DNA of 64,000 nt, taken from the NCBI RefSeq assembly GCF_001748365.1, contig NZ_BDHH01000013.1:95654-159653 (forward strand), written 5' to 3'. The notes beneath the pieces were generated by a model. It worked only from the letters and a program-made list of their open reading frames with translations, was not told the DNA's origin and did no database searches. Made by a program: the position numbers and the translations under genes. Shown here piece by piece: positions 1-8,501 of the stretch. Origin of the DNA: Fusibacter sp. 3D3. Lineage in GTDB: Bacteria > Bacillota > Clostridia > Peptostreptococcales > Acidaminobacteraceae. How positions within the stretch are numbered: position 1 is the stretch's first letter; each line of letters starts with the position of its first letter.

Positions 1-629
1 AACTCAACAATATTATAGAGCTCAAGCAATTAACGGCACAGTTTAACCCGCATTTCTTGTACAACACGCTTGAGACCATAAGATGCCTTGATTTTCAAGA
101 CCCTTCAGAACTTGATAAATTGATCACAAGGCTCACACAAATCTTGAGATACAGTATCGATAACAGTTGTAAAGACACACGCCTCATAGAGGATATGAAA
201 TATATTGAGGATTACCTTGAAATACAAATGGTCCGATACGGCGACCGTTTTAAATACAGTATCTACATTGATGAGTCCTGTCACCGTTTTATTGTGCCTA
301 AACTTTTACTACAACCTTTGATCGAAAATAGCATCAAATACGGTTTTTTAAAGCGCATGGAAATCGAAATTCATATCAATATCTTTTTAAAAGATGATAT
401 ACTACACTTGTACATTGAAGACAACGGTCTTGGTATGTCTAAGGAACAAGAACAATGGCTCCGTGAATCCCTAAAGCAAGTTGAAAACACCACTGCTCAT
501 AACGGCCTTCACAACATTGCTCGTAGACTCTATTTAAGTTATGGTGAAGGTAGTCGGATAGAACTTTATAATATGATTGGTGAAGGTCTCGGGATCATGA
601 TTTATGTGGTTCCAAATACCAGGAGGTAA
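1..629 (+). CDS. YesM/LytS-type sensor histidine kinase, C-terminal part (5' end outside window)
   Basis: The reading frame is open from base 3, so the gene begins before the window. The first visible residues include NPHFLYNTLE, the signature of the His_kinase (PF06580) family, whose histidine is the phosphoacceptor. A HATPase domain follows, with an N-box (LLLQPLIENSIKYGF) and a G-box (DNGLGMS). It presumably autophosphorylates and passes phosphate to the response regulator that starts 4 bases after its stop. The sensor and membrane part cannot be seen. Position ahead of an ABC transporter suggests control of that transporter; this is inference. Confidence 0.9.
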   Translation, partial: LNNIIELKQLTAQFNPHFLYNTLETIRCLDFQDPSELDKLITRLTQILRYSIDNSCKDTRLIEDMKYIEDYLEIQMVRYGDRFKYSIYIDESCHRFIVPKLLLQPLIENSIKYGFLKRMEIEIHINIFLKDDILHLYIEDNGLGMSKEQEQWLRESLKQVENTTAHNGLHNIARRLYLSYGEGSRIELYNMIGEGLGIMIYVVPNTRR

Positions 630-632
630 ACC

Positions 633-1421
633 ATGTATCAGATTTTAATTGTGGAAGATGAAGATATCATCCGTAAAAATTTAGTTTATTACATGCCTTG
701 GAATGAACTCGACTGCCTTGTTGTGGCAGAAGCGCGTAACGGTATTGAAGGCATAGAAGCGATTAAAAAACATCAACCCGATATTGTCATCGCAGACATC
801 AACATGCCCATAATGGATGGGCTTAAAATGATAGAAGAAACCTGCGATCGATTTGAATATGTCTCTATTCTACTGACCGGTTATTCTGATTTCAACTATG
901 CAAAAGAAGCCATAAAACACGGTGTTATAGAGTATCTGTTAAAGCCTCTTGTTACAGATGAAATGAAAGAAGCTATCGCACGCGCAAAAGTACAATGCGA
1001 TATCAGACGCGCATATCTTGGAAAGCAATATAAGACGGACGAACTCAAAAATACAGCTTTGCTCAAGGATTTTTCTGTGGATGCCACAGAGGATAGCGTT
1101 GTCAAAGATATGCTTCAATATATCTACGATCATTATCATGAAAAGATATATATTCAAGATTTAGTCAATCATCTCAATTACAGTGAATCCTATCTCAATG
1201 CTAAATTCAAGGAAGCCATAGGGACTACTTTTATAGAATATTTAAACCGCTATAGAATTCAAAAAGCATTAAAATTGTTAAATGAAGGTGCCCATAAGAT
1301 TCAAGAAATTGCCTGCAGTTGCGGTATAGGGGACTATAAGTATTTCGGGATCGTCTTTAAAAAATATATGGGGTGCTCACCTAAAGAGTATTTAAGTGAA
1401 ATCAAATCATATTCATCTTAA
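633..1421 (+). CDS. YesN-like response regulator, receiver plus AraC-type HTH
   Basis: Residues 1-120 form a receiver domain: acidic pocket near VEDED, phosphoacceptor Asp55 in DINMPIMDG, and the conserved lysine in LLKP. Residues about 160-258 form an AraC/XylS double helix-turn-helix (ending in GCSPKEYL). The start is set by AGGAGG at 620-625. It lies 4 bases after the kinase gene, so the pair is co-transcribed. The likely target is the solute-binding protein gene downstream, by analogy with YesMN-type systems; the signal is unknown. Confidence 0.9.
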   Translation: MYQILIVEDEDIIRKNLVYYMPWNELDCLVVAEARNGIEGIEAIKKHQPDIVIADINMPIMDGLKMIEETCDRFEYVSILLTGYSDFNYAKEAIKHGVIEYLLKPLVTDEMKEAIARAKVQCDIRRAYLGKQYKTDELKNTALLKDFSVDATEDSVVKDMLQYIYDHYHEKIYIQDLVNHLNYSESYLNAKFKEAIGTTFIEYLNRYRIQKALKLLNEGAHKIQEIACSCGIGDYKYFGIVFKKYMGCSPKEYLSEIKSYSS

Positions 1422-1460
1422 GGACAATGATTAATTTATGGAGGTGTATAATGCTATATA

Positions 1461-1497
1461 AATGAGCGCCATTCTTTTCTGAAGGGGGCTCATTTTT
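1461..1497 (+). terminator. Rho-independent terminator after the two-component genes
   Basis: AATGAGC and GCTCATT form a seven-base stem, extended by two more G-C pairs across a mismatch, followed by TTTTT. It separates the regulator genes from the transporter genes. Confidence 0.65.
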
Positions 1498-1532
1498 GTA
1501 TGGAATATTATCTATTTGGCTTTTATTTTAGG

Positions 1533-1557
1533 TATCTGATCCTCTTGAGGATTGATA
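1533..1557. promoter_or_regulatory. Palindrome upstream of the solute-binding protein gene, possible operator
   Basis: TATC-tg-ATCCTC-TT-GAGGAT-t-GATA is an imperfect dyad centred at 1545, about 37 bases before the start codon. It has no U-tract, so an operator is more likely than a terminator. Which protein would bind is not shown. Confidence 0.35.
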
Positions 1558-1593
1558 TGATTAAAGTAATCAAATCCTAAGGGGGAAAATTTT

Positions 1594-2676
1594 ATGAAAA
1601 AAATGTTAATGTTAGTCGTTTTGAGTTTACTCGTCATCATGATGACTGCTTGTGGCGCTAAGCCAGCAGCAGAAGCACCAGCACCCGCGCCTGAAGCAAC
1701 TCCAGAAGCAACTGCACCAGCTCCAGAAACGCCAAAAACAGGTGGCAATCTCGTGGTTTACTCTCCAAACAGTGAAGGTCTTATGAACGCAACAGTGCCA
1801 CTATTCGAAGAAAAATACGGCATCAAAGTGGAAGTGATTCAAGCGGGTACAGGGGAACTTATTAAGAGACTTTCATCTGAAAAAGACGCACCCTATGCAG
1901 ACGTTATGTTCGGCGGCTCTTTTTCACAGTTTTATTCTAATGCAGAATTATTCCAAGATTACATTTCACCAAACGATGGCAATGTCATCGAAGCTTACCA
2001 AAATACAACAGGTTACACAACAAGCTATGTTTTAGATGGCAGCTGTTTAATTGTCAACAAAACGCTATTAGGCGATATCGAAGTAAAGGGCTATAAAGAT
2101 TTATTAAATCCAGAATTAAAAGGCAAAATTGCAAGTGCTGATCCAGCAAACTCATCTTCTGCATTTGCTCAACTTACGAATATACTTTTAGCAAACGGTG
2201 GTTATGATAACGATGGTGCATGGGCATATGTCAAAGACCTTTATACCAACATAGATGGTAAAGTCATGGGCAGCTCAAGTAAAGTCTACAAAAGCGTCGC
2301 AGATGGTGAGATGGTAGTTGGTCTTACTTATGAAGATCCTTCTGCTGGTCTAGTGCGCGATGGAGCCGATGTGGCGATCGTTTACCCAGAAGAAGGTACT
2401 GTCTATTTACCTGCAACGGCTGCAATCGTAAGCAACTGTGAAAACCTTGAAAATGCAAAATTATTCATCGACTTTATCATCAGTGAAGAGATTCAAAATA
2501 TATACGGTACCACTTTAACCAACAGACCTGTAATCGAAGGCGCTGAAGTGGGCACTTATCTAACACCTATTTCTGATATTCATGTGATTACTGAAGATAT
2601 TCCATATGTAAATGAAAATAAATCAAGTATCGTTGAAAAATACATTGATATTTTCACAAGCATTGGTTCCAATTAG
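1594..2676 (+). CDS. ABC transporter substrate-binding lipoprotein, ferric-iron/AfuA-like family
   Basis: The N-terminus is a lipoprotein signal peptide with lipobox MTAC (Cys20), followed by an Ala/Pro/Glu-rich linker of about 25 residues and a periplasmic-binding fold of about 310 residues. Motifs such as VGLTYEDPS and LTNRPV are typical of the AfuA/FbpA group (family 1 binding proteins for Fe(III), phosphonates or small organic ions). The start is preceded by AAGGGGGA. It is followed by ATPase and permease genes in one operon. The substrate cannot be fixed from sequence; iron(III) or an organophosphonate are the usual ones in this group. Confidence 0.85.
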   Translation: MKKMLMLVVLSLLVIMMTACGAKPAAEAPAPAPEATPEATAPAPETPKTGGNLVVYSPNSEGLMNATVPLFEEKYGIKVEVIQAGTGELIKRLSSEKDAPYADVMFGGSFSQFYSNAELFQDYISPNDGNVIEAYQNTTGYTTSYVLDGSCLIVNKTLLGDIEVKGYKDLLNPELKGKIASADPANSSSAFAQLTNILLANGGYDNDGAWAYVKDLYTNIDGKVMGSSSKVYKSVADGEMVVGLTYEDPSAGLVRDGADVAIVYPEEGTVYLPATAAIVSNCENLENAKLFIDFIISEEIQNIYGTTLTNRPVIEGAEVGTYLTPISDIHVITEDIPYVNENKSSIVEKYIDIFTSIGSN

Positions 2677-2699
2677 AGATTGGTTTTAGGAGGACAGCA

Positions 2700-3785
2700 G
2701 TGAGTAAAATAATAATCAAAGATGCTGTAAAAAAATACGGTGACAATGTGGTCGTCTCTGGCCTCAATGTGGAAATAGGGGACAACGAACTGTTTACCTT
2801 ACTCGGCCCTTCTGGCTGTGGTAAAACCACCTTGCTCCGTATGATCGCTGGTTTTAATTCCATCGAAGGTGGCGATTTTTACTTCAATGAAAAACGAATC
2901 AATGATATGGCACCAGAAAAGAGAAACATCGGCATGGTGTTCCAAAATTATGCGATTTTTCCTCATCTAACTGTTCGAGAAAATGTAGAATTTGGACTTA
3001 AAAACCGTAAATATGATAAAGCTTTAATGACAGAAGAGACAAACAAGTTCTTAAAAGCCATGCAAATTGACGCATTTGCTGACAGACTTCCTGAGAAACT
3101 CTCAGGAGGTCAACAGCAGAGAGTTGCACTTGCAAGAGCACTTGTCATCAAACCCGATGTGCTTTTAATGGATGAACCCCTGTCCAACCTCGATGCAAAA
3201 CTCAGACTTGAAATGCGTCGCTTTATCCGAAAGATCCAAAAAGAAGTGGGCATTACCACTGTCTATGTGACGCATGACCAAGAAGAAGCCATGGCCATCA
3301 GTGATAAGATCGCCGTGATGAAAGATGGTGTGATTCAGCATTTAGGAACACCAGAAGATATCTATAAAAGACCTAAAAATGCTTTTGTCGCTAATTTTAT
3401 CGGGACATCGAACTTTGTAAATGCAAAATTAAAAGCAGGTAAAGTGTGTTTTTCTGACGAATATGAAATTTCCATAGAAGCCCTTAAAGATAAAAAGGAC
3501 CAAGATTTAGTGGTTTCTGTAAGACCAGAAGAATTTGTCATCGTTCAAAATGATCAAGTGGGCATCCGAGGCATCATAAAAGACACTTCATATCTTGGCA
3601 TGAACACACATTACTTTATAGAGCTCAGTGAAGACAATACGGTTGAAGTCATTCAAGAATCAGCAGATGCACTCATTCCAGATAATACGCCGATTTCTTT
3701 ACAAGTAAAGTCTCATAAAATAAACATTTTTGATGAAAGGGGAAGTGAGAATCTTCTAAGGTGTGATTCATTTGAAAGCGCATAA
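2700..3785 (+). CDS. ABC transporter ATP-binding protein with TOBE domain (PotA/FbpC-like)
   Basis: Walker A GPSGCGKTT (near residue 37), signature LSGGQQQRVALARA, Walker B VLLMDEP and switch VYVTHDQEEAMA are all intact. The last 110 residues fit a TOBE substrate-regulatory domain. The length (361) is normal for the iron/polyamine group. The start is GTG at 2700 with AGGAGGA at 2689-2695. It energises the double permease whose start overlaps its 3' end, indicating translational coupling. Confidence 0.92.
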   Translation: MSKIIIKDAVKKYGDNVVVSGLNVEIGDNELFTLLGPSGCGKTTLLRMIAGFNSIEGGDFYFNEKRINDMAPEKRNIGMVFQNYAIFPHLTVRENVEFGLKNRKYDKALMTEETNKFLKAMQIDAFADRLPEKLSGGQQQRVALARALVIKPDVLLMDEPLSNLDAKLRLEMRRFIRKIQKEVGITTVYVTHDQEEAMAISDKIAVMKDGVIQHLGTPEDIYKRPKNAFVANFIGTSNFVNAKLKAGKVCFSDEYEISIEALKDKKDQDLVVSVRPEEFVIVQNDQVGIRGIIKDTSYLGMNTHYFIELSEDNTVEVIQESADALIPDNTPISLQVKSHKINIFDERGSENLLRCDSFESA

Positions 3786-5427
3786 TAAATTTCAATTAGA
3801 CATTTGGGGATTTATTACTTTAAGTGTTCTGGTTCTATATGGTTGCTTCTTGATTTATCCCCTTGGTAACTTAATGAAGCAAGCTGTTTATAATGCTGAA
3901 ACTGGCGTTTGGACACTGGATTACTTTGTGAAGTTCTTCTCCAAAAATTATTATTTCACCACATTGTTTAACAGCTTTAAAGTATCCCTTGCCGCGACAT
4001 TTTTTTCGCTTGCACTCGGTGCGCCTTTAGCTTATATCTATACCATCTACGAAATCAAGGGCAAAGCCATTTTGAACATCGGCATCATCATTGCATCTAT
4101 GTCCGCACCTTTTATCGGTGCTTATTCTTGGATATTGCTATTAGGCCGAAGCGGTGTCATCACAACATTCTTTAAAAATATGAACATTGAAACACCTACC
4201 ATTTATGGTTTTTTCGGCATTTTATTTGTATTGACACTACAGCTTTTCCCACTGGTATTCTTGTATGTAAGAGGGGCGCTTAAGAACATCGACAGTTCCT
4301 TGATTGAAGCCAGTCAAAGCATGGGCTGTAGAGGGGTAAAACTCTTTGCAAAAATAATTATGCCACTTATCGTACCGACATTATTAGCCTCTGGGCTTTT
4401 AGTCTTCATGAGATCTTTCGCAGATTTTGGGACACCTATGCTCATCGGTGAAGGCTACAGGACATTCCCCGTGACACTTTACAACGAATTCATCAGCGAA
4501 GTGGGGGGAGACGATGGTTTTGCCGCGGCCATCGCCATAATTGCCATTATGATCACCACAGTGGTTTTCTTACTTCAAAAGTATATCGGAAGTCGAAAAG
4601 CTTTTTCCATGAATTCGCTTCATCCTATTGAAGCCAAGAAGATTACAGGCATTCAAAACATCATTGTGCATATAGTGGCTTACATTCCCGTTTGCATCGC
4701 TATATTACCACAGCTCTATGTTTTCTATACGTCTTTTAAAAATACCAAGGGCATGATCTTCGTGGAGGGGTATTCTTTTAACAGTTATGTCAGCATGTTT
4801 GACAAGCTTGGCAGAAGTATTCAAAACTCCATTATCATACCGCTGCTCGCTTTAATTGCGATTATACTTTTAGCGGTACTGATTTCATATCTTGTGGTCA
4901 GAAGAAAAAATACACTTACCAATACCTTGGATATCATCTCCATGATACCGTATATTGTACCAGGTACAGTCGTGGGTATTTCATTACTCACTGCCTTTAA
5001 CCAAAAGCCACTTTTGCTCAGTGGCGGTATTTTAATCATGGTGATTGCACTGGTCATCAGGCGTCTACCTTATACCATCAGGTCTTCTGTTGCCATATTA
5101 CAACAGATTCCGATGTGTATCGAAGAAGCGGCCATATCACTGGGCACACCTAAAATGAAGGCGTTTTTCAAAGTGACAGTGCCTATGATGCGTGCGGGTA
5201 TTTTATCCGGTGCCATATTGAGCTGGGTCACTATGATCAGCGAATTATCCACTGCGATTATTCTTTACACTGGTAAAACCAAAACACTTACTGTGGCCAT
5301 CTATACGGAAGTTATACGTGGTAATTACGGGATCGCTGCTTCACTGTCAACCTTGCTGACGCTATTTACAATTTTATCATTACTGCTCTTTGCGAAGATT
5401 AGTAAAGGCAAGGATATCAGTATTTAA
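3772..5427 (+). CDS. ABC transporter permease, fused two-domain (FbpB/AfuB-like)
   Basis: At about 550 residues with roughly 12 membrane segments, this is two binding-protein-dependent permease domains in one chain. Each half has an EAA loop: EASQSMGCRGVKLFAKIIMP in the first, EEAAISLGTPKMKAFFKVTV in the second. Such fusions are typical of ferric iron and 2-aminoethylphosphonate importers. I prefer TTG at 3772, with AAGGTG eight bases upstream. GTG at 3763 is the alternative and has a poorer site. It overlaps the ATPase gene by 14 bases. Confidence 0.88.
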   Translation: MKAHNKFQLDIWGFITLSVLVLYGCFLIYPLGNLMKQAVYNAETGVWTLDYFVKFFSKNYYFTTLFNSFKVSLAATFFSLALGAPLAYIYTIYEIKGKAILNIGIIIASMSAPFIGAYSWILLLGRSGVITTFFKNMNIETPTIYGFFGILFVLTLQLFPLVFLYVRGALKNIDSSLIEASQSMGCRGVKLFAKIIMPLIVPTLLASGLLVFMRSFADFGTPMLIGEGYRTFPVTLYNEFISEVGGDDGFAAAIAIIAIMITTVVFLLQKYIGSRKAFSMNSLHPIEAKKITGIQNIIVHIVAYIPVCIAILPQLYVFYTSFKNTKGMIFVEGYSFNSYVSMFDKLGRSIQNSIIIPLLALIAIILLAVLISYLVVRRKNTLTNTLDIISMIPYIVPGTVVGISLLTAFNQKPLLLSGGILIMVIALVIRRLPYTIRSSVAILQQIPMCIEEAAISLGTPKMKAFFKVTVPMMRAGILSGAILSWVTMISELSTAIILYTGKTKTLTVAIYTEVIRGNYGIAASLSTLLTLFTILSLLLFAKISKGKDISI

Positions 5428-5457
5428 GCCGTAAATTCAATAAACGCTCTATAAGTT

Positions 5458-5487
5458 AAAGTGCATCTTTGGGATGCACTTTTTTTT
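5458..5487 (+). terminator. Terminator of the ABC transporter operon
   Basis: AAAGTGCATC pairs with GATGCACTTT across a short loop, followed by a run of eight T residues. It lies 31 bases after the permease stop. Confidence 0.9.
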
Positions 5488-5581
5488 GCATGCCCCTATA
5501 TTTATCATTCCCATTTGGATGGTATTAATGTATAATTGAGGTGATCTCCATTGACACACTAGAAAATTCAGCGAGGTATAT

Positions 5582-8080
5582 ATGTTAGAAAAAAATTTAT
5601 TGCAACGTAAAAACATATCTAAAGCACTTGCCAATGCTTTAGATTACCCACTTACATTATTGATTGCACCGATGGGGTATGGCAAGACCACCGCTACAAT
5701 TGAATTTTTTAAAACGGCTGACAAAACCCCTTACTGGTTCCATTTTGAAGCAGATGAGCATTCTCCTAAATTCATCTGGGATACCTTTTCGAGGCAAATT
5801 AAAATGATCGATGAGGCTCTAGGGGAACTTTTTAGAAACTTGGGGTTTCCATTCTTAACCCCTCAAAGAAACGAAGTTTTTTCAATATTACAAGCGATCA
5901 CTAAGACAAAACCGATACATATAATCATCGATGATTATCAATTCAATAAGTCTACGACTTTTGACGAATTCATCGAACTATTAGTGCGTGCCGACATTTA
6001 CAATCTCCACCTTTTAATCCTTTCACGCTCAATGCCTAACCTTAAAATTGAAGAACTTAAGTTAAAAAACAAGTGCTGTTGTATCACACAAAAAAGCTTT
6101 TTATTGTCCTCTGCTGATGTGGGTAAACTCTTTCGCATTAATCACATTCCAGCTGGAAAAGATATTATTTTAAAAGTTCACGAGCAGGCTGAAGGGTGGA
6201 TTTCAGTTGCACTTTTACTGATGCATAAATATCAAGAAACTGGACAAGTGGGTTCAGTTGAACCTATTGAAACCTTAATAGAAAGTACCCTAATGACCAA
6301 GCATCAAAACGAACTTGAAATTATAGCACTTTTAGGTATTCTTGACAGCTTCTCCATGTCACAACTTGCGTCTATATTAGGACAAAACACCGCAGCACTG
6401 CTTATCAACAAGCTTCAAAAGACAGGCACCTTTTTAAGGTATCATTCAGAAAGTAAAAGGTATACGATCCATCATATCTTTCAAACTTATTTATATGAAT
6501 ATGAATTTCAAAGATTACCGCAGGCACTTCAAAGAACATATTATGCTAAAACTGGCCTATGGCTCGTGGAAAACAACTTCATAATTGAAGGCATCAAATG
6601 TTTGACCAAAGCAGAAGAATATGTACAAATACTAAAAGCCTTTGAAAAAGGTTCTATAAGGAAAATGTACGATCACGACCCCGATGCGATTATCCATATC
6701 ATGGAGCAAATGCCTCAAAAGCTCAAATTTGAACATTTGCTCGCTTACTTATGTTACTTACATTTTCTAATATCTTCTCATGATATTCCCCATGGGGCAA
6801 GACTGCTACATGAACTTGACGCTAAAGTAAAAAATGATGAAATCAATTTTGATTGCACGGGACTGAAGATAGAGGGTGAAATCGAATTTTTGAAAAGTCT
6901 AATGGCTTATAACGATATTGAAACCATTTTTGCCAGACAAAAAAAAGCCTACGCGATTCTAGGCGGCAGTTCAAAGACCACTAAACTTGACAAAATGCCA
7001 TGCTCTGGTTCGTTTAGTGTATTATATTTATATTATAAGCAAGAAAATACTTTTAAACAGACCGCTGAATCTATTCAAGACAATATTAAGTATTATGAAT
7101 TACTTGCAAATCGAAAAGGGACTGGCCTAAAATATGCCGTTATGGCCGAATACTTTTTAGAAATAGGCCATATCGAACAAGCGGAACTCTATGCTCAAAA
7201 GGCCATTATAAAAGCGGAAAAGCTCCCACAGTTTGATGCCTTAATCTGTGGTACCTTTACGCTCTCAAGATGTGCCATTGCAAAAGGGCAGATTGATAAA
7301 GCAAATGAACTGATGAATCGTCTTACGGCAGAGCGGTCACCCAAAACCACGTCATTATTCTATTCATCAAGAAGTCCATACTTTTTAGCAATGGATGCAC
7401 TGCGTTTAAAAACAGGCCAATTCGAGGTGCTCAGTGAGCCACTCAAAAATAATGAACTCAGCGCTCATCTGTTCTTTTTCCAGAGCAAAGGCCTTGGCTT
7501 TATTCTCTACGGCCAATATTTATTACACGAAGGCAAATACATTGAACTTGAATTGCTCTGCGAGGAAATGAACACACTGTTTTCAGAATTTAATAACCTC
7601 ATGGGATACATTCATGCCTACATTTTAGAAGCCATTGCAATGGCTCAGATCTATAATTTGAATCAAGCAATGATCCCATTCAAAAAGGCGATTGCCATTT
7701 GTAAAGGGGATCATATTATCACTTCATTTGCTGAATATGGCATATGGATATGCCCCTTATTAGAGCACTTTATCACGATAGAAGGTGAAACGCCTTTTTT
7801 AAAGGAACTCCTTTTAAAATCACTTCAATATGCGGAAATCCTAAAAAAATGCCGTCATCAAAACATGCCCTTGCGTTTAACCTCAAGAGAACTTGAGATT
7901 ATGGCACTGCTCAAAACGGGAAAGAGCAACATTCAGATGGGTACTGAACTCTTTATCAGTGAAAGCGCGGTCAAAAAATTGCTCTCCTCCATTTATAGTA
8001 AACTCGGTGCTAAGAATAGAACACAGGCCATTAAGCTTTACAACGATCAGCTTGAAGAATACACCGACATGCGCTCTTAA
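5582..8080 (+). CDS. MalT-like STAND ATPase transcriptional regulator, LuxR-type HTH
   Basis: The N-terminus has a P-loop (APMGYGKTT, residues 29-37) and a Walker B-like HIIIDDYQ near residue 120. A long helical repeat region (about 350-750) resembles MalT-type TPR repeats. The C-terminal 65 residues are a LuxR/GerE helix-turn-helix (LTSRELEIMALLKTGKSN... SKLGAKNRTQAI). At 832 residues it has the usual MalT/STAND architecture, in which ligand plus ATP promotes oligomerisation and activation. It lies 114 bases upstream of the peptide gene at 8195 in the same direction, so it may control the peptide locus; this is inference from position. Confidence 0.88.
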   Translation: MLEKNLLQRKNISKALANALDYPLTLLIAPMGYGKTTATIEFFKTADKTPYWFHFEADEHSPKFIWDTFSRQIKMIDEALGELFRNLGFPFLTPQRNEVFSILQAITKTKPIHIIIDDYQFNKSTTFDEFIELLVRADIYNLHLLILSRSMPNLKIEELKLKNKCCCITQKSFLLSSADVGKLFRINHIPAGKDIILKVHEQAEGWISVALLLMHKYQETGQVGSVEPIETLIESTLMTKHQNELEIIALLGILDSFSMSQLASILGQNTAALLINKLQKTGTFLRYHSESKRYTIHHIFQTYLYEYEFQRLPQALQRTYYAKTGLWLVENNFIIEGIKCLTKAEEYVQILKAFEKGSIRKMYDHDPDAIIHIMEQMPQKLKFEHLLAYLCYLHFLISSHDIPHGARLLHELDAKVKNDEINFDCTGLKIEGEIEFLKSLMAYNDIETIFARQKKAYAILGGSSKTTKLDKMPCSGSFSVLYLYYKQENTFKQTAESIQDNIKYYELLANRKGTGLKYAVMAEYFLEIGHIEQAELYAQKAIIKAEKLPQFDALICGTFTLSRCAIAKGQIDKANELMNRLTAERSPKTTSLFYSSRSPYFLAMDALRLKTGQFEVLSEPLKNNELSAHLFFFQSKGLGFILYGQYLLHEGKYIELELLCEEMNTLFSEFNNLMGYIHAYILEAIAMAQIYNLNQAMIPFKKAIAICKGDHIITSFAEYGIWICPLLEHFITIEGETPFLKELLLKSLQYAEILKKCRHQNMPLRLTSRELEIMALLKTGKSNIQMGTELFISESAVKKLLSSIYSKLGAKNRTQAIKLYNDQLEEYTDMRS

Positions 8081-8141
8081 TGATTTTCTTCAAATTGTAA
8101 AAGTATACTTTCGGACAGTACTCATTATTTTTAAGAGAAGG

Positions 8142-8147
8142 TATAAT
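8142..8147 (+). promoter_or_regulatory. Candidate -10 element for the peptide gene
   Basis: A perfect TATAAT lies 47 bases before the start codon. No good TTGACA is found 16-18 bases upstream, as expected for an activator-dependent promoter. The upstream sequence has short palindromes (AGTATACT at 8102, AGTACT near 8117) that could be activator sites. Confidence 0.4.
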
Positions 8148-8194
8148 TATCTTGTATCTAAAACTTAGAAGTACATATTGAAAGGAGACTTATC

Positions 8195-8422
8195 ATGAAC
8201 GCAAATTTAACACCAAGCATTCAAAAAATGCTGAAAATGGCTCAAGAAAATCCAGCTTTTAAAAATGGATTATCTGCATGTACAACAAAAGATGCTGCAA
8301 TGACATACTTAAAGTCAAATGGTATTATGGTCAGCAGTGACGAACTTCAATCATTTGCCACAAGCCAAGCAAGCAGAGCGGATGTGAATAATAATGTAGG
8401 CACTTGTTATGTACACATTTAA
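8195..8422 (+). CDS. Putative RiPP precursor peptide with Nif11-like leader
   Basis: A 75-residue peptide. Residues 8-53 (QKMLKMAQENPAFKNGL... LKSNGIMVSSDELQSF) match the Nif11-leader pattern: helix, 'ENPAF/DPEL' turn, 'A...G...S.DEL'. The tail (residues 54-75) is small-residue rich, with ADVNNNVGTCYVHI at the end and one cysteine (Cys71); the only other cysteine is Cys29 in the leader. There is no Gly-Gly cleavage site. AAAGGAGA precedes the ATG. A hairpin terminator and then a radical SAM/SPASM gene follow, the normal layout for a peptide and its maturase. The family assignment rests on pattern recognition, not a profile search. Confidence 0.7.
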   Translation: MNANLTPSIQKMLKMAQENPAFKNGLSACTTKDAAMTYLKSNGIMVSSDELQSFATSQASRADVNNNVGTCYVHI

Positions 8423-8444
8423 GCACTAAATCATCCAAGGAAAG

Positions 8445-8470
8445 GGAGGGCATAACATGCTCTCCTTTTT
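8445..8470 (+). terminator. Intergenic hairpin terminator (partial read-through) between peptide and maturase genes
   Basis: GGAGGGCAT and ATGCTCTCC form a nine-pair stem (one G-U) with a three-base loop, followed directly by TTTTT. It lies 23 bases after the peptide stop. Such a leaky terminator would give more peptide mRNA than enzyme mRNA. The right arm contains the ATG at 8457, which argues against translation starting there. Confidence 0.7.
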
Positions 8471-8501
8471 CAATCCATACAGAATAATCGAGGTCATCAA
8501 A

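Noticed and set aside
1451..1465. Four-codon ORF (ATG-CTA-TAT-AAA-TGA) with a GGAGG upstream, just before a terminator
   Set aside because: Too short to be a gene, no repeat or regulatory codons of a leader peptide; probably chance.
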